Below are positions 1 to 8,839 of a DNA stretch of 64,000 nucleotides, piece by piece. Source of the stretch: Pseudoxanthomonas beigongshangi (lineage in GTDB: Bacteria > Pseudomonadota > Gammaproteobacteria > Xanthomonadales > Xanthomonadaceae); the NCBI RefSeq assembly GCF_016820515.1, contig NZ_JADHDV010000005.1, positions 1 to 64,000 on the forward strand. Direction: 5' to 3'. Position numbers and translations under genes: made by a program. Position 1 is the first letter of the stretch. Each line of letters opens with the position of its first letter. The notes under the pieces are model-generated. The model worked only from the letters and a program-made list of their open reading frames with translations. It was not told where the DNA came from and did not search any database.

Positions 1-27
1 GGCGTCGTGGCCAAGATCATCAAGTAA
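1..27 (+). CDS. tuf: Elongation factor Tu, C-terminal end (partial)
   Basis: The first eight codons read GVVAKIIK and are followed by a TAA stop. This matches the C-terminal tail of EF-Tu, the GTPase that delivers aminoacyl-tRNA to the ribosome. Its place just upstream of rpsJ fits the usual rpsL-rpsG-fusA-tuf order. Only the tail is inside the window, so the call rests on the tail motif plus gene order. Confidence 0.8.
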   Translation, partial: GVVAKIIK

Positions 28-34
28 TGAATCG

Positions 35-65
35 ACGGGGCGGGCCGAAAGGCCCGCCCCGTTTT
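35..65 (+). terminator. Rho-independent terminator after tuf
   Basis: A perfect GC-rich stem (GGGGCGGGCC at 37-46 with GGCCCGCCCC at 51-60) closes on a GAAA tetraloop and runs into TTTT at 62-65. It separates the str operon (tuf) from the S10 operon. Confidence 0.92.
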
Positions 66-182
66 GTCGGTTCTTTTCCTGGCGAAAGCCGGGGCCATTG
101 AACCGGCAAGGCGAGAAGTACCCCGGCGGGGCAGGGATTCCAGCCTCCACCGGTCTCCGGTAATAAAAATTCGCCGGATTTG

Positions 183-211
183 CTGCAAACCAGCAAAAAC
201 ATCGCTATAAT
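183..211 (+). promoter_or_regulatory. Possible distal promoter of the S10 operon
   Basis: A consensus -10 TATAAT lies at 206-211. The best -35 at 17-bp spacing is CTGCAA (183-188), which is poor. If used, it gives a leader of about 375 nt before rpsJ that contains a hairpin with GCGCCGG (257-263) and CCGGCGC (282-288) arms. The 66-182 stretch holds nothing else recognisable. Confidence 0.4.
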
Positions 212-381
212 GCGCGCCCCCAGATGGCCCAGCCATCCCGGGATATCGCAATACCCGCGCCGGTCCCCCCTGGGAGGTATGCCGGCGCTACCGCGAAAAG
301 AAGCGCAGGGAGTGCTTCGTGTTCGCCAGACAAGGAGAGTCGCGTGCCTGCCGCCCGGTTTCAGGGGTGGACGCCCCGCTA

Positions 382-410
382 TTGACGGGGCCAGTCATGC
401 GTCCTATACT
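382..410 (+). promoter_or_regulatory. Main S10-operon promoter (sigma-70 type)
   Basis: TTGACG at 382-387 and TATACT at 405-410 are separated by exactly 17 bp, a near-consensus sigma-70 promoter. Transcription should start near 416-418, giving a leader of about 175 nt before rpsJ. Confidence 0.8.
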
Positions 411-417
411 TTTCTGT

Positions 418-452
418 CTGGGCGGGCCGGTTTACCGGCCTGCCCAGTTTTT
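418..452 (+). terminator. Terminator-like hairpin at the 5' end of the S10 leader
   Basis: A 13-bp stem with one G-T pair (418-430 with 435-447, loop TTTA) is followed directly by five T residues at 448-452. It has the form of an intrinsic terminator. It begins at the predicted transcription start of the 382-410 promoter, so it may be an attenuator, may end readthrough from the upstream promoter, or may act as a 5' stabilising stem. Confidence 0.7.
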
Positions 453-567
453 CAGGATGAAACCCCAGGCCGCTCAGGCTCACCGTTACCGCGCTTTCCG
501 GCGGTTCCGGGACGGGGCTGAACGTCTGGACCCTACCGGGGCAAGGCATCCCAGAAGCCGCGCCCGT

Positions 568-578
568 CGCTCTTTAAC
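568..578 (+). promoter_or_regulatory. boxA antitermination element before rpsJ
   Basis: CGCTCTTTAAC closely matches the rrn boxA core (TGCTCTTTAACA), the RNA site bound by NusB-S10 (NusE). It lies 15 nt before the rpsJ start and abuts its Shine-Dalgarno AAGGA (580-584). NusE binding here could couple S10 level to transcription or translation of its own operon; that role is inferred. Confidence 0.6.
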
Positions 579-593
579 GAAGGAAATTCCGTC

Positions 594-905
594 ATGGCGG
601 ACCAAAAGATCCGAATCCGGCTCAAGGCGTACGATCATCGCTTGATCGACCGCTCGGCCAGCGAGATCGTTGAGACGGCCAAGCGGACCGGCGCGCAAGT
701 GCGCGGCCCGATCCCGCTGCCGACCAAGATCGAACGCTACACCGTCCTGGTTTCCCCGCACGTCGACAAGGACGCCCGCGACCAGTACGAAACCCGCACG
801 CACAAGCGTGTGCTCGATATCGTCGACCCCAACGACAAGACCGTGGACGCGCTGATGAAGCTCGAACTCGCGGCCGGCGTCGACGTCCAGATCAAGCTGA
901 CCTGA
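594..905 (+). CDS. rpsJ: 30S ribosomal protein S10 (NusE)
   Basis: The 103-residue product is full length for S10 and nearly collinear with the E. coli protein: [14 protein letters not shown] near the N-terminus, [13 protein letters not shown] around 32-44 and YETRTHKR in the tRNA-site loop. S10 sits in the head of the small subunit and also works as transcription factor NusE with NusB on boxA RNA. It is the first gene of the S10 operon. The start has a good AAGGA ribosome-binding site (580-584). The boxA-like element just upstream makes feedback by S10 itself plausible. Confidence 0.98.
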   Translation: MADQKIRIRLKAYDHRLIDRSASEIVETAKRTGAQVRGPIPLPTKIERYTVLVSPHVDKDARDQYETRTHKRVLDIVDPNDKTVDALMKLELAAGVDVQIKLT

Positions 906-916
906 GGCCAACGACC

Positions 917-1570
917 ATGACCGCGAAGAAGTATTCGTTGGGAATCGTCGGCCGCAAGGCCGGCATGACCCGCGTGTTCACCGAGGACGGCAAGTCCATT
1001 CCGGTGACGCTGATTGAAGCCACCCCGAACCGCATCACCCAGATCAAGACCCAGGAAACCGACGGCTACAGCGCCGTGCAGGTTGCCGTCGGCACCCGCC
1101 GTGCGTCGCTGGTCACCAAGCCGGTCGCCGGCCACCTGGCCAAGGCCAAGGTCGAAGCCGGTCGTGGCCTGTGGGAACTGCGCGTCGAAGCCGACAAGCT
1201 GGGCGACTTCACCGTCGGCGGCGAAATCAAGGCCGACATTTTCGAAGTGGGCCAGAAGGTCGACGTCCAGGGCGTGACCAAGGGCAAGGGCTTCCAGGGC
1301 ACCATCAAGCGCTGGAACTTCACCATGGGCGACGCCACCCACGGTAACTCGCTGTCGCATCGCGCGCCGGGTTCGCTGGGCCAGCGCCAGACCCCGGGCC
1401 GCGTTTTCCCGGGCAAGAAGATGTCCGGTCACATGGGCGCGGTGCAGCAGAGCACCCAGAACCTTGAAGTGGTTCGCGTCGATGCCGAGCGCGGCCTGAT
1501 CGCCGTCCGCGGCGCCGTTCCGGGTGCTGCCGGTGGCGACGTGATCGTGCGTCCGGCTAGCAAGGCTTAA
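917..1570 (+). CDS. rplC: 50S ribosomal protein L3
   Basis: 217 residues, the normal length for L3. The N-terminus ([15 protein letters not shown]) and the central loop with [18 protein letters not shown] are typical. The glutamine in that loop is the family's PrmB methylation site. L3 is an early-assembly 23S rRNA binder whose extension reaches the peptidyl transferase centre. It begins 11 nt after rpsJ and is followed 11 nt later by rplD, so it is co-transcribed in the S10 operon. Confidence 0.98.
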   Translation: MTAKKYSLGIVGRKAGMTRVFTEDGKSIPVTLIEATPNRITQIKTQETDGYSAVQVAVGTRRASLVTKPVAGHLAKAKVEAGRGLWELRVEADKLGDFTVGGEIKADIFEVGQKVDVQGVTKGKGFQGTIKRWNFTMGDATHGNSLSHRAPGSLGQRQTPGRVFPGKKMSGHMGAVQQSTQNLEVVRVDAERGLIAVRGAVPGAAGGDVIVRPASKA

Positions 1571-1581
1571 GGAGAACGACA

Positions 1582-2187
1582 ATGGAACTAGCCATTACAG
1601 GTAGCGCCAACAAGCTGTCGGTTTCCGACGCCGTGTTCGGTCGTGAATTCAGCGAAGATCTGGTCCACCAGGTCGTCGTTGCCTATCGCAATGCCGGTCG
1701 TGCCGGTACCAAGGCGCAGAAGACCCGCGCCGAAGTCAACGGCACCACCAAGAAGTCGAAGAAGCAGAAGGGCGGTGGTGCCCGTCACGGTGCGCTGACT
1801 GCGCCGATCTTCGTCGGCGGCGGCGTGACCTTCGCAGCGAAGCCCCGCAGCTTCGACCAGAAGGTCAACCGCAAGATGTACCGCGCGGCCATCTGCGCGA
1901 TCCTGTCGGAGCTGAACCGCCAGAACCGCCTGATGGTGGTGGATGCGTTCGACCTCGACACCACCAAGACCAAGACGCTGATCGAAAAGCTGAAGGGTCT
2001 GGAAGTCGGTCAGCGTCCGCTGATCGTCACCGAAGACGCCTCCGAGCATCTGTACCTGTCCGCCCGCAACCTGCCGTATGTGGAAGTGCGCGACGTGCAG
2101 GGCCTGGATCCGGTCGCCCTGGTGGGCGCCGACAGCGTCGTCGTCACCGCCGATGCCGTCAAGAAGATCGAGGAGTGGCTGGCATGA
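1582..2187 (+). CDS. rplD: 50S ribosomal protein L4
   Basis: 201 residues with the basic internal loop [19 protein letters not shown] that enters the exit tunnel and binds 23S rRNA. In E. coli L4 also represses the S10 operon by binding its leader. The leader here contains hairpins, but whether L4 binds them cannot be judged from sequence. The stop codon overlaps the start of rplW (ATGA), giving translational coupling. Confidence 0.98.
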   Translation: MELAITGSANKLSVSDAVFGREFSEDLVHQVVVAYRNAGRAGTKAQKTRAEVNGTTKKSKKQKGGGARHGALTAPIFVGGGVTFAAKPRSFDQKVNRKMYRAAICAILSELNRQNRLMVVDAFDLDTTKTKTLIEKLKGLEVGQRPLIVTEDASEHLYLSARNLPYVEVRDVQGLDPVALVGADSVVVTADAVKKIEEWLA

Positions 2188-2480
2188 GCAACGAGAAAAT
2201 CTTCAGCGTGCTGCGTGCTCCGCGTGTCTCCGAGAAGACGGCGCGCCTGCAGGAAGTTTCCAACCAATACGTCTTTGAAGTTTCGAACGACGCCACCAAG
2301 GCCGATGTGAAGGCCGCCGTGGAAAAGTTGTTCGACGTCAAGGTCGAGGCAGTCAATGTGGTCAACGTGAAGGGCAAGAACAAGTCCTTCCGTTTCCGCA
2401 ACGGCCGTCGCGGCGACTGGCGCAAGGCGTACGTGCGTCTGGCCGAGGGCCAGGCTATCGACGTAACGGCCAAGGCCTGA
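2184..2480 (+). CDS. rplW: 50S ribosomal protein L23
   Basis: 98 residues from an ATG at 2184 that overlaps the rplD stop by 4 nt. A GAGGAG ribosome-binding site lies inside the end of rplD (2170-2175). An in-frame ATG at 2175 sits on that site and is a poorer start. The sequence [16 protein letters not shown] near the N-terminus is typical of L23, which lines the exit tunnel and docks trigger factor and SRP. Confidence 0.97.
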   Translation: MSNEKIFSVLRAPRVSEKTARLQEVSNQYVFEVSNDATKADVKAAVEKLFDVKVEAVNVVNVKGKNKSFRFRNGRRGDWRKAYVRLAEGQAIDVTAKA

Positions 2481-2491
2481 GGTAGACCCAC

Positions 2492-3319
2492 ATGCCATTG
2501 ATGAAATTCAAGCCAACCTCCGCCGGCCGCCGTTCCGCGGTCCGCGTGGTGACGCCGGACCTGCACAAGGGTGCCCCGCATGCTGCGCTGCTTGAAAAGC
2601 AGAGCAAGACCGGCGGTCGCAACCACCACGGCCGCATCACCACCCGCCACATCGGCGGTGGCCACAAGCAGCATTACCGCATCATCGACTTCAAGCGCGA
2701 CAAGGAAGGCATCCCGGCGCGCGTTGAGCGGATCGAATACGATCCGAACCGCACCGCGCACATCGCGCTGCTGTGCTACGTCGATGGCGAGCGCCGCTAC
2801 ATCATCGCCCCGAAGGGCCTGAAGGCCGGTGACCAGGTCATCGCCGGCAGCGACGCGCCGATCAAGGTCGGCAACACGCTGCCGCTGCGCAACATCCCGG
2901 TCGGTACCACCGTGCACGGCATCGAGCTGAAGCCGGGCAAGGGCGCCCAGATCGCCCGCGCCGCCGGTGCTGCCGTGCAGCTGGTTGCCCGCGAGCAGGG
3001 CTTCGCCACGCTGCGCCTGCGCTCGGGCGAAATGCGCAAGGTGCAGGTCGAGTGCCGCGCCACCGTTGGCGAAGTCGGCAACGACGAGCACAGCCTGGAA
3101 AAGCTGGGCAAGGCCGGTGCCAAGCGCTGGCGCGGCGTCAAGCCGACCGTCCGCGGTGCGGCCATGAACCCGGTTGACCACCCGCACGGTGGTGGTGAGG
3201 CCAAGGCCGGCCAGGGCAACCCGCATCCGGTCACCCCCTGGGGTGTGCCGACCAAGGGTTACAAGACGCGCAAGAACAAGCGCACTCAGCAATTCATCGT
3301 CCGCGATCGTAGGGGCTAA
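2492..3319 (+). CDS. rplB: 50S ribosomal protein L2
   Basis: 275 residues, the normal length. The highly conserved [14 protein letters not shown] segment near residue 225, with the histidine long linked to peptidyl transfer, is intact. The SRSx-like basic N-terminus and the C-terminal TRKNKRT tail are also present. L2 bridges the subunits next to the peptidyl transferase centre. It starts 11 nt after rplW and ends 6 nt before rpsS. Confidence 0.98.
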   Translation: MPLMKFKPTSAGRRSAVRVVTPDLHKGAPHAALLEKQSKTGGRNHHGRITTRHIGGGHKQHYRIIDFKRDKEGIPARVERIEYDPNRTAHIALLCYVDGERRYIIAPKGLKAGDQVIAGSDAPIKVGNTLPLRNIPVGTTVHGIELKPGKGAQIARAAGAAVQLVAREQGFATLRLRSGEMRKVQVECRATVGEVGNDEHSLEKLGKAGAKRWRGVKPTVRGAAMNPVDHPHGGGEAKAGQGNPHPVTPWGVPTKGYKTRKNKRTQQFIVRDRRG

Positions 3320-3325
3320 TCGACC

Positions 3326-3601
3326 ATGGCACGTTCACTCAAGAAGGGCCCGTTCGTCGATCACCACCTCATCAAGAAGGTGGAGGCCGCGGGCGGCAGC
3401 AAGAAGCCGATCAAGACCTGGTCGCGCCGCTCGATGATCCTGCCGGAAATGGTGGGCTTCACGATCGCCATCCACAACGGCAAGAACCACGTTCCGGTGC
3501 TCGTCAACGAGAACATGGTTGGCCACAAGCTCGGCGAATTTGCCGTCACCCGTACCTTTAAGGGCCACGGTGGCGACAAGAAAGCCGGCGGGAAGAAGTA
3601 A
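3326..3601 (+). CDS. rpsS: 30S ribosomal protein S19
   Basis: 91 residues beginning [15 protein letters not shown], diagnostic for S19, with the [16 protein letters not shown]-terminus. S19 binds 16S rRNA in the head together with S13. It lies 6 nt after rplB and just before rplV in the standard S10-operon order. Confidence 0.98.
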   Translation: MARSLKKGPFVDHHLIKKVEAAGGSKKPIKTWSRRSMILPEMVGFTIAIHNGKNHVPVLVNENMVGHKLGEFAVTRTFKGHGGDKKAGGKK

Positions 3602-3613
3602 GGAGAGATGACC

Positions 3614-3949
3614 ATGGAAGCGAAAGCCATCCTGCGCACCGCGCGCATCTCCCCGCAGAAGGCCCGCCTGGTTGCTGACCAGGTGCGTGGCCTGTCGGCC
3701 GAACGCGCCGTCAACCTGCTGAAGTTCTCGGACAAGAAGGCCGCCCACCTGATCAAGAAGGTGGTCGAGTCCGCTATCGCCAACGCCGAGAACAACCAGG
3801 GTGCCGACGTCGACGAGCTGAAGGTCAAGACCATCATGGTCGACGAAGGTCCGGTGCTGAAGCGTTTCATGGCCCGTGCCAAGGGCCGTGGTACCCGCAT
3901 TCTTAAGCGCACCAGCCACATCACCGTGGTCGTGGGCGAGGGCAAATAA
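3614..3949 (+). CDS. rplV: 50S ribosomal protein L22
   Basis: 111 residues from ATG 3614. An in-frame ATG at 3608 is only 1 nt from the AGGAGA ribosome-binding site (3601-3606), whereas 3614 has the normal 7-nt spacing and aligns with the E. coli start. [17 protein letters not shown] and the beta-hairpin with [11 protein letters not shown] are typical. The L22 hairpin lines the exit tunnel and is the usual site of macrolide-resistance changes in the family. Confidence 0.96.
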   Translation: MEAKAILRTARISPQKARLVADQVRGLSAERAVNLLKFSDKKAAHLIKKVVESAIANAENNQGADVDELKVKTIMVDEGPVLKRFMARAKGRGTRILKRTSHITVVVGEGK

Positions 3950-3951
3950 GT

Positions 3952-4686
3952 ATGGGTCACAAAGTTCATCCGACCGGAATCCGCCTGGGCATCGCCAAGG
4001 ACTGGAATTCCAAGTGGTTCGCCAACAAGCGCGACTACGCCGACTACCTGGCCGCCGACCTCAAGGTGCGCGAAATGCTGCGCAAGAAGCTGGCGCAGGC
4101 GGGCATCTCCAAGATCCTGATCGAGCGTCCGGCCAAGACCGCCCGCGTGACCATCCACACCGCCCGTCCGGGCGTGGTGATCGGCAAGCGTGGTGAGGAT
4201 ATCGAGAAGCTGCGCAAGGAAGTCAGCGACCTGATGGGCGTTCCGGCGCACATCAACGTCACCGAAGTCCGCAAGCCGGAACTGGACGCGCAGCTGGTGG
4301 CCGAGTCGATCGCCCAGCAGCTGGAGCGCCGCATCATGTTCCGCCGCGCCATGAAGCGTGCGGTCGGCAACGCGATGCGCCTGGGCGCCCTGGGCATCAA
4401 GGTCAATGTCGCTGGCCGCTTGAACGGCGCCGAAATCGCCCGTTCGGAGTGGTACCGCGAAGGTCGCGTGCCGCTGCACACCCTGCGTGCGGACATCGAC
4501 TACGGCTTTGCTGAAGCCAAGACCACCTACGGCATCATCGGCATCAAGGTGTGGGTCTACAAGGGCGAAATCTTCGATTTCAGCCAGGTGGGCCAGGAAA
4601 AGCAGGACGACACGCCGCGCGCCGAACGCAATGAGCGCAGCGACCGTCCGCGTGGACCGCGCCGTGATCGCGAGGCGAGGGAATAA
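3952..4686 (+). CDS. rpsC: 30S ribosomal protein S3
   Basis: 244 residues. The N-terminus [13 protein letters not shown], the KH domain around [18 protein letters not shown] and the C-terminal domain ending in a basic/acidic tail ([11 protein letters not shown]) are those of S3. The protein sits at the mRNA entry tunnel. It starts 2 nt after the rplV stop. The charged tail is somewhat extended relative to E. coli. Confidence 0.98.
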   Translation: MGHKVHPTGIRLGIAKDWNSKWFANKRDYADYLAADLKVREMLRKKLAQAGISKILIERPAKTARVTIHTARPGVVIGKRGEDIEKLRKEVSDLMGVPAHINVTEVRKPELDAQLVAESIAQQLERRIMFRRAMKRAVGNAMRLGALGIKVNVAGRLNGAEIARSEWYREGRVPLHTLRADIDYGFAEAKTTYGIIGIKVWVYKGEIFDFSQVGQEKQDDTPRAERNERSDRPRGPRRDREARE

Positions 4687-4688
4687 TC

Positions 4689-5102
4689 ATGTTGCAACCC
4701 AAGCGAACCAAATTCCGCAAGATGCACAAGGGCCGTAACGACGGCCTGAGCTGGAACGGCAACCTCGTCAGCTTCGGCGAGTACGGCCTGAAGGCCACGG
4801 CGCACGGTCAGCTGACCGCGCGCCAGATCGAGGCGGCCCGCCGCTCCATCAGCCGTTACGTCAAGCGTGGCGGCAAGATGTGGATCCGCGTGTTCCCCGA
4901 CAAGCCGATCACCAAGAAGCCGATCGAAGTCCGAATGGGCTCCGGTAAGGGCAACGTGGAGTACTGGGTCGCCCAGATCCAGCCCGGCCGCATGATTTAT
5001 GAAATCGAAGGCGTCAGCGAGGAAATCGCGCGCGAGGCGTTCCGCCTGGCCGCGGCCAAGCTGTCCGTCACCACCCAATTCGTGACCCGGACGGTGCGCT
5101 AA
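4689..5102 (+). CDS. rplP: 50S ribosomal protein L16
   Basis: 137 residues beginning [17 protein letters not shown], with the [18 protein letters not shown] segment. The arginine there corresponds to the hydroxylated Arg81 of E. coli. L16 positions the A-site tRNA elbow. It starts 2 nt after rpsC, and its TAA shares one base with the rpmC ATG (TAATG). Confidence 0.98.
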   Translation: MLQPKRTKFRKMHKGRNDGLSWNGNLVSFGEYGLKATAHGQLTARQIEAARRSISRYVKRGGKMWIRVFPDKPITKKPIEVRMGSGKGNVEYWVAQIQPGRMIYEIEGVSEEIAREAFRLAAAKLSVTTQFVTRTVR

Positions 5103-5287
5103 TGGAACTCAAGCAACTCCGCGAGAAGTCGGCTGACGAACTGAAGGCCCACCTGACCGATCTGCGCAAGGAGCAATTCTCCCTGCGCATGCAGAAGGTC
5201 ACCGGCCAGCTGCCGAAGACCCATGAAACCCGCCGGGTTCGCCGCGAGATCGCTCGCGTCAAGACCCTGCTTGGCGGCAAGAAGTAA
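5102..5287 (+). CDS. rpmC: 50S ribosomal protein L29
   Basis: 61 residues forming the two-helix L29 hairpin: [18 protein letters not shown], then [11 protein letters not shown] and ARVKTLL. It is translated from a TAATG overlap with rplP. L29 sits beside L23 at the exit tunnel. Confidence 0.97.
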   Translation: MELKQLREKSADELKAHLTDLRKEQFSLRMQKVTGQLPKTHETRRVRREIARVKTLLGGKK

Positions 5288-5299
5288 GGAGCGCCCGAG

Positions 5300-5566
5300 A
5301 TGAGCGATAACAAAGACAAAGCGCAACGCACCATCGAAGGCCGCGTCGTCAGCAACAAGATGGACAAGACCGTCACCGTGCTGGTGGAGCGTCAGGTCAA
5401 GCATGCCCTGTACGGCAAGTACATTCGTCGTTCCACCAAGCTGCACGCGCACGACGCGGACAACAGCTGCAAGGAAGGCGACGTGGTGCGGGTGACCGAA
5501 ATCGCCCCGATGTCCAAGACCAAGAACTGGCGCGTGGTGGAAATCATCACCCGCGCGGCTGAATAA
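5300..5566 (+). CDS. rpsQ: 30S ribosomal protein S17
   Basis: 88 residues with the S17 OB-fold signature: [32 protein letters not shown] and [19 protein letters not shown]17 is a primary binder of 16S rRNA helix 11. It lies 12 nt after rpmC and closes the S10 operon in the classical division; here no gap separates it from rplN. Confidence 0.98.
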   Translation: MSDNKDKAQRTIEGRVVSNKMDKTVTVLVERQVKHALYGKYIRRSTKLHAHDADNSCKEGDVVRVTEIAPMSKTKNWRVVEIITRAAE

Positions 5567-5581
5567 GAGGAGATCTGAATC

Positions 5582-5950
5582 ATGATCCAGATGCAGAGCT
5601 ACCTTGACGCGGCCGACAACTCCGGCGCCAAGGAACTGATGTGCATCAAGGTGCTGGGCGGCTCCAAGCGCCGTTACGCCGGCATCGGCGACATCATCAA
5701 GGTGACCGTCAAGGACGCCATCCCGCGTGGCAAGGTCAAGAAGGGCGAAGTCTACGATGCCGTGGTCGTGCGCACCCGCAAGGGCGTTCGTCGCCCGGAC
5801 GGTTCGCTGATCCGCTTCGACGGCAACGCCGCCGTGCTGCTCAACAACAAGCAGGAGCCGATCGGTACCCGCATCTTCGGGCCCGTGACCCGCGAGCTGC
5901 GTTCCGAGAAGTTCATGAAGATCGTTTCGCTCGCGCCTGAAGTGCTCTGA
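5582..5950 (+). CDS. rplN: 50S ribosomal protein L14
   Basis: 122 residues, exactly the normal length, beginning [19 protein letters not shown], with [19 protein letters not shown] near the C-terminus. L14 forms an intersubunit bridge and binds the silencing factor RsfS. It is the first gene of the classical spc operon, 15 nt after rpsQ with an AGAGGAG ribosome-binding site, so S10 and spc appear to be one transcription unit. Confidence 0.98.
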   Translation: MIQMQSYLDAADNSGAKELMCIKVLGGSKRRYAGIGDIIKVTVKDAIPRGKVKKGEVYDAVVVRTRKGVRRPDGSLIRFDGNAAVLLNNKQEPIGTRIFGPVTRELRSEKFMKIVSLAPEVL

Positions 5951-5965
5951 GCGGAGGACATAGAA

Positions 5966-6283
5966 ATGGCAAACCGTATCAAGAAGGGCGACCAGGTGGT
6001 CGTCATCGCCGGCAAGGACAAGGGCAAGAAGGGCGACGTGGTGCGCGTGGACGGTGACCGCGTGGTCGTCTCCAACGTCAACGTCGTCAAGCGCCACACC
6101 AAGCCGAATCCGCAGGCGGGCATCGCCGGCGGCGTGGTCGAGCGTGAATCCTCGATCCACATTTCGAACGTCGCGCTGTTCAACCCGGCCACCGGCAAGG
6201 GCGAGCGTATCGGTTTCAAGGTCCTGGAGGATGGACGCAAACTGCGTGTGTTCCGCTCCAGTGGTGAGGCGCTCGACGCCTGA
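5966..6283 (+). CDS. rplX: 50S ribosomal protein L24
   Basis: 105 residues with an N-terminal KOW motif ([20 protein letters not shown]) and the [13 protein letters not shown] segment. L24 initiates assembly of the large subunit and sits by the tunnel exit. It starts 15 nt after rplN behind a GCGGAGG ribosome-binding site. Confidence 0.98.
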   Translation: MANRIKKGDQVVVIAGKDKGKKGDVVRVDGDRVVVSNVNVVKRHTKPNPQAGIAGGVVERESSIHISNVALFNPATGKGERIGFKVLEDGRKLRVFRSSGEALDA

Positions 6284-6294
6284 GGAATGAGGTC

Positions 6295-6837
6295 ATGACC
6301 ACCCGTCTCGAAAAAATTTACAAGGAAGAAGTGGCGCCGGCTCTGATGAAGAAGTTCGGTTACACCAATCCGATGGAAGTCCCGAAGATCACCAAGATCA
6401 CCATCAACATGGGTGTGGGTGAAGCGGCGACCAACAAGAAGATCCTGGAAAACGCCGTGGCCGACCTGGCCAAGATCAGCGGCCAGAAGCCGATCACGAC
6501 CAAGTCCCGCATTTCGGTGGCTTCGTTCAAGATCCGCGACGGCTGGCCGATCGGCTGCAAGGTGACCCTGCGTCGCGCCAAGATGTACGAGTTCCTGGAC
6601 CGCCTGATCAACATCTCGCTGCCGCGCGTGCGTGACTTCCGCGGCGTGTCGGGTCGTTCGTTCGACGGCCGCGGCAACTACAACATGGGCGTGAAGGAAC
6701 AGATCATCTTCCCGGAAATCGACTTCGACCAGGTCGACGCGCTCCGCGGCATGGATATCGCCATCACCACGACCGCCAAGAGCGACGCCGAAGCCAAGGC
6801 GCTGCTGGAAGCGTTCAAGTTCCCGTTCCGCAACTGA
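6295..6837 (+). CDS. rplE: 50S ribosomal protein L5
   Basis: 180 residues: [13 protein letters not shown], then [18 protein letters not shown], and the C-terminal [18 protein letters not shown]. All are conserved in L5, which carries 5S rRNA into the central protuberance. In E. coli S8 represses the spc operon at the start of this gene; an equivalent structure was not resolved here. Confidence 0.98.
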   Translation: MTTRLEKIYKEEVAPALMKKFGYTNPMEVPKITKITINMGVGEAATNKKILENAVADLAKISGQKPITTKSRISVASFKIRDGWPIGCKVTLRRAKMYEFLDRLINISLPRVRDFRGVSGRSFDGRGNYNMGVKEQIIFPEIDFDQVDALRGMDIAITTTAKSDAEAKALLEAFKFPFRN

Positions 6838-6857
6838 TATCGCGAGGAATACCACAC

Positions 6858-7163
6858 ATGGCCAAGACCTCAATGGTGAACCGCGATATCAAGCGGGCCA
6901 AGCTGGCGAAGAAGTACGCCACCAAGCGCGAAGCGCTGAAGAAGATCATCTCGGGCACCACCGCTTCCTATGAAGAAAAGATGGAAGCCGTGACCAAGCT
7001 GCAGAAGCTGCCGCGCGACTCGTCGCCGTGCCGCGAGCGCAACCGCTGCGAGCTGTCCGGCCGTTCGCGCGGCGTCTACCGCAAGTTCGGCCTCGGCCGC
7101 AACAAGCTGCGCGAAGCCACCATGCGTGGCGACGTGCCGGGCCTGCGCAAGGCCAGCTGGTAA
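6858..7163 (+). CDS. rpsN: 30S ribosomal protein S14
   Basis: 101 residues, the long zinc-free form: there is no CxxC pair, and the C-terminus [27 protein letters not shown] is typical. S14 sits in the 30S head. After it comes a 198-bp structured spacer that separates the first part of the spc operon from rpsH. Confidence 0.98.
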   Translation: MAKTSMVNRDIKRAKLAKKYATKREALKKIISGTTASYEEKMEAVTKLQKLPRDSSPCRERNRCELSGRSRGVYRKFGLGRNKLREATMRGDVPGLRKASW

Positions 7164-7361
7164 GCCATCCGGCCTCCCGGGCACGCTCCGGGATGGCCAG
7201 AATCCAAGTCCGGCACATGCCGGACTTGTTGCTGTATAATTGCCGGTTCCCGCGGCCCGCCGCGGACCTGGGCCCCGTCGGGGCCGCCACCTGGGGCTTC
7301 CAGGCACAACCCAAGATTTTCGCGAAAGCGGATATCGGTGCTACTCAAAAGGCATTTACTT
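7164..7361 (+). promoter_or_regulatory. Structured rpsN-rpsH spacer with a possible internal promoter
   Basis: This spacer holds three hairpins. The first has GCCAT and ATGGC outer arms (7164-7196). The second is a perfect 9-bp stem AAGTCCGGC/GCCGGACTT (7206-7227). The third is GGCCCC/GGGGCC (7271-7285). A consensus -10 TATAAT lies at 7235-7240 right after the second hairpin, but its -35 (GGCACA, 7212-7217) is weak and sits inside that hairpin. The hairpin lacks a clear T tract. A possible reading is partial attenuation followed by an internal start for rpsH onward. Confidence 0.5.
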
Positions 7362-7760
7362 ATGAGCATGACTGATCCCATCGCCGACATGCTGGTCCGC
7401 ATCAAGAATGCGGCCGCGGTCGGCAAGCAGACGGTGAAGATGCCGTCCTCCAAGATCAAGGCCTCGATCGCCAACGTCCTGAAGTCGGAAGGCTACATCG
7501 CCGACGCGCGCGTGACGAAGACGGAAAACAACAAGGCCGAGCTGGAAATCGTCCTGAAGTACTTCGAAGGCAAGCCGGTCATCGAGAAACTGTCGCGCGT
7601 GTCCCGTTCGGGCCTGCGCCAGTACCGTGGCAAGGCCGAGCTGCCGAAGGTCCTCGGCGGCCTGGGCGTCGCCATCATTTCCACCTCCAAGGGCATCATG
7701 ACCGATGCGCAGGCGCGCCAGCAGGGCGTCGGCGGTGAAGTCCTGTGCTTCGTGGCCTAA
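7362..7760 (+). CDS. rpsH: 30S ribosomal protein S8
   Basis: 132 residues from ATG 7362 ([16 protein letters not shown]), which matches the E. coli start. An in-frame ATG at 7338 would add eight residues absent from the family. The C-terminal [26 protein letters not shown] is typical. S8 nucleates the platform on 16S rRNA and is the spc-operon repressor in E. coli. It is the first gene after a 198-bp leader-like spacer. Confidence 0.97.
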   Translation: MSMTDPIADMLVRIKNAAAVGKQTVKMPSSKIKASIANVLKSEGYIADARVTKTENNKAELEIVLKYFEGKPVIEKLSRVSRSGLRQYRGKAELPKVLGGLGVAIISTSKGIMTDAQARQQGVGGEVLCFVA

Positions 7761-7772
7761 CGGAGTAAGCCA

Positions 7773-8300
7773 ATGTCCCGTGTAGCCAAAAAGCCGATTG
7801 CCCTACCCAAGGGCGTTGAAATCAACCTCCAGGCGGAAACGCTGACCGTCAAGGGCCCGAAGGGCACCCTGGCGATCACCAAGCCCGCCGGCGTCGAAGT
7901 GAAGATCGAGAACGGCGTTGCCAACCTGGCGCCGGAAGCCATCGAGCACGACGCCATCACCGGTACCATCCGCGCCATCCTCGCCAACATGGTGAAGGGC
8001 GTGTCCGAAGGTTTCGAGCGCAAGCTGGAACTGGTCGGCGTGGGTTACCGTGCCGCGATGCAGGGCAAGGATCTGAGCCTGTCGCTCGGCTTCTCGCACC
8101 CGGTCGTGTTCAAGGCGCCGGAAGGCATCACCATCGCCACCCCGACCCAGACCGAAATCCTGGTCCAGGGCGCGGACAAGCAGCGCGTGGGCGAAGTCGC
8201 CGCCAAGATCCGCGGTTTCCGTCCGCCGGAGCCCTACAAGGGCAAGGGTGTGAAGTACTCCGACGAGACCATCATCCGTAAGGAAGCGAAGAAGGCGTAA
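7773..8300 (+). CDS. rplF: 50S ribosomal protein L6
   Basis: 175 residues with the duplicated L6 fold: [17 protein letters not shown], the middle [14 protein letters not shown] and the C-terminal signature [17 protein letters not shown]6 lies near the sarcin-ricin loop. It follows rpsH by 12 nt. Confidence 0.98.
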   Translation: MSRVAKKPIALPKGVEINLQAETLTVKGPKGTLAITKPAGVEVKIENGVANLAPEAIEHDAITGTIRAILANMVKGVSEGFERKLELVGVGYRAAMQGKDLSLSLGFSHPVVFKAPEGITIATPTQTEILVQGADKQRVGEVAAKIRGFRPPEPYKGKGVKYSDETIIRKEAKKA

Positions 8301-8329
8301 GCACGCCTTCGGCTTCGAGGAACCAGATC

Positions 8330-8686
8330 ATGAGCATCAAGAACACCGCCCGCCTGCGCCGCGCCAAGTCGACCCGTGCGCACATCCGCGAACTGGGTGT
8401 GCCGCGCCTGTCCGTCCTGCGTACCGGCCAGCACATCTACGCCCAGCTGTTCACCGCCGACGGCGCCAAGGTCATCGCTTCTGCGAACACCCTGCAGTCC
8501 GACGTGAAGGATGGCCTGAAGAATGGCAAGAACAGCGACGCCGCCGCCAAGGTCGGCAAGCTGATCGCCGAGCGCGCCAAGGCCGCGGGCATCGAGAAGG
8601 TGGCCTTCGACCGTTCCGGTTACCGCTTCCATGGCCGCATCAAGGCCCTGGCCGACGCGGCCCGCGAAGGCGGCCTGCAGTTCTAA
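8330..8686 (+). CDS. rplR: 50S ribosomal protein L18
   Basis: 118 residues: [33 protein letters not shown] condensed over residues 6-40, and the [21 protein letters not shown]-terminus that binds 5S rRNA. It starts 29 nt after rplF. A strong hairpin follows its stop codon. Confidence 0.98.
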   Translation: MSIKNTARLRRAKSTRAHIRELGVPRLSVLRTGQHIYAQLFTADGAKVIASANTLQSDVKDGLKNGKNSDAAAKVGKLIAERAKAAGIEKVAFDRSGYRFHGRIKALADAAREGGLQF

Positions 8687-8692
8687 TCTTGA

Positions 8693-8718
8693 AAGGCATG
8701 GGGGCGACCCCATGCCTT
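8693..8718 (+). other. Intra-operon hairpin with GCGA tetraloop
   Basis: A perfect 11-bp stem (AAGGCATGGGG at 8693-8703 with CCCCATGCCTT at 8708-8718) closes on GCGA. No T tract follows, so it is unlikely to terminate well. It lies between rplR and rpsE inside a 153-bp spacer, the rest of which (8719-8839) shows no convincing promoter. It could be an RNA processing or stability element. Confidence 0.7.
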
Positions 8719-8839
8719 GACCTGCCGGCGCGGGCTGCGCCGGGCGCCCCGGTCCTTGTGTGACCGGAAGCGTGGCAACGAAGTACTCCACAACCATAAG
8801 TGGCCAAGCCACAAATCCACATCAACCAAGGATTTCGAA

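Noticed and set aside
180-521. Possible coding frames in the S10 leader
   Set aside because: They overlap promoters and hairpins, lack ribosome-binding sites and give low-complexity high-GC products.
568-578. boxA as sign of an rRNA operon
   Set aside because: No 16S, 23S or 5S sequence is nearby; the element precedes rpsJ.
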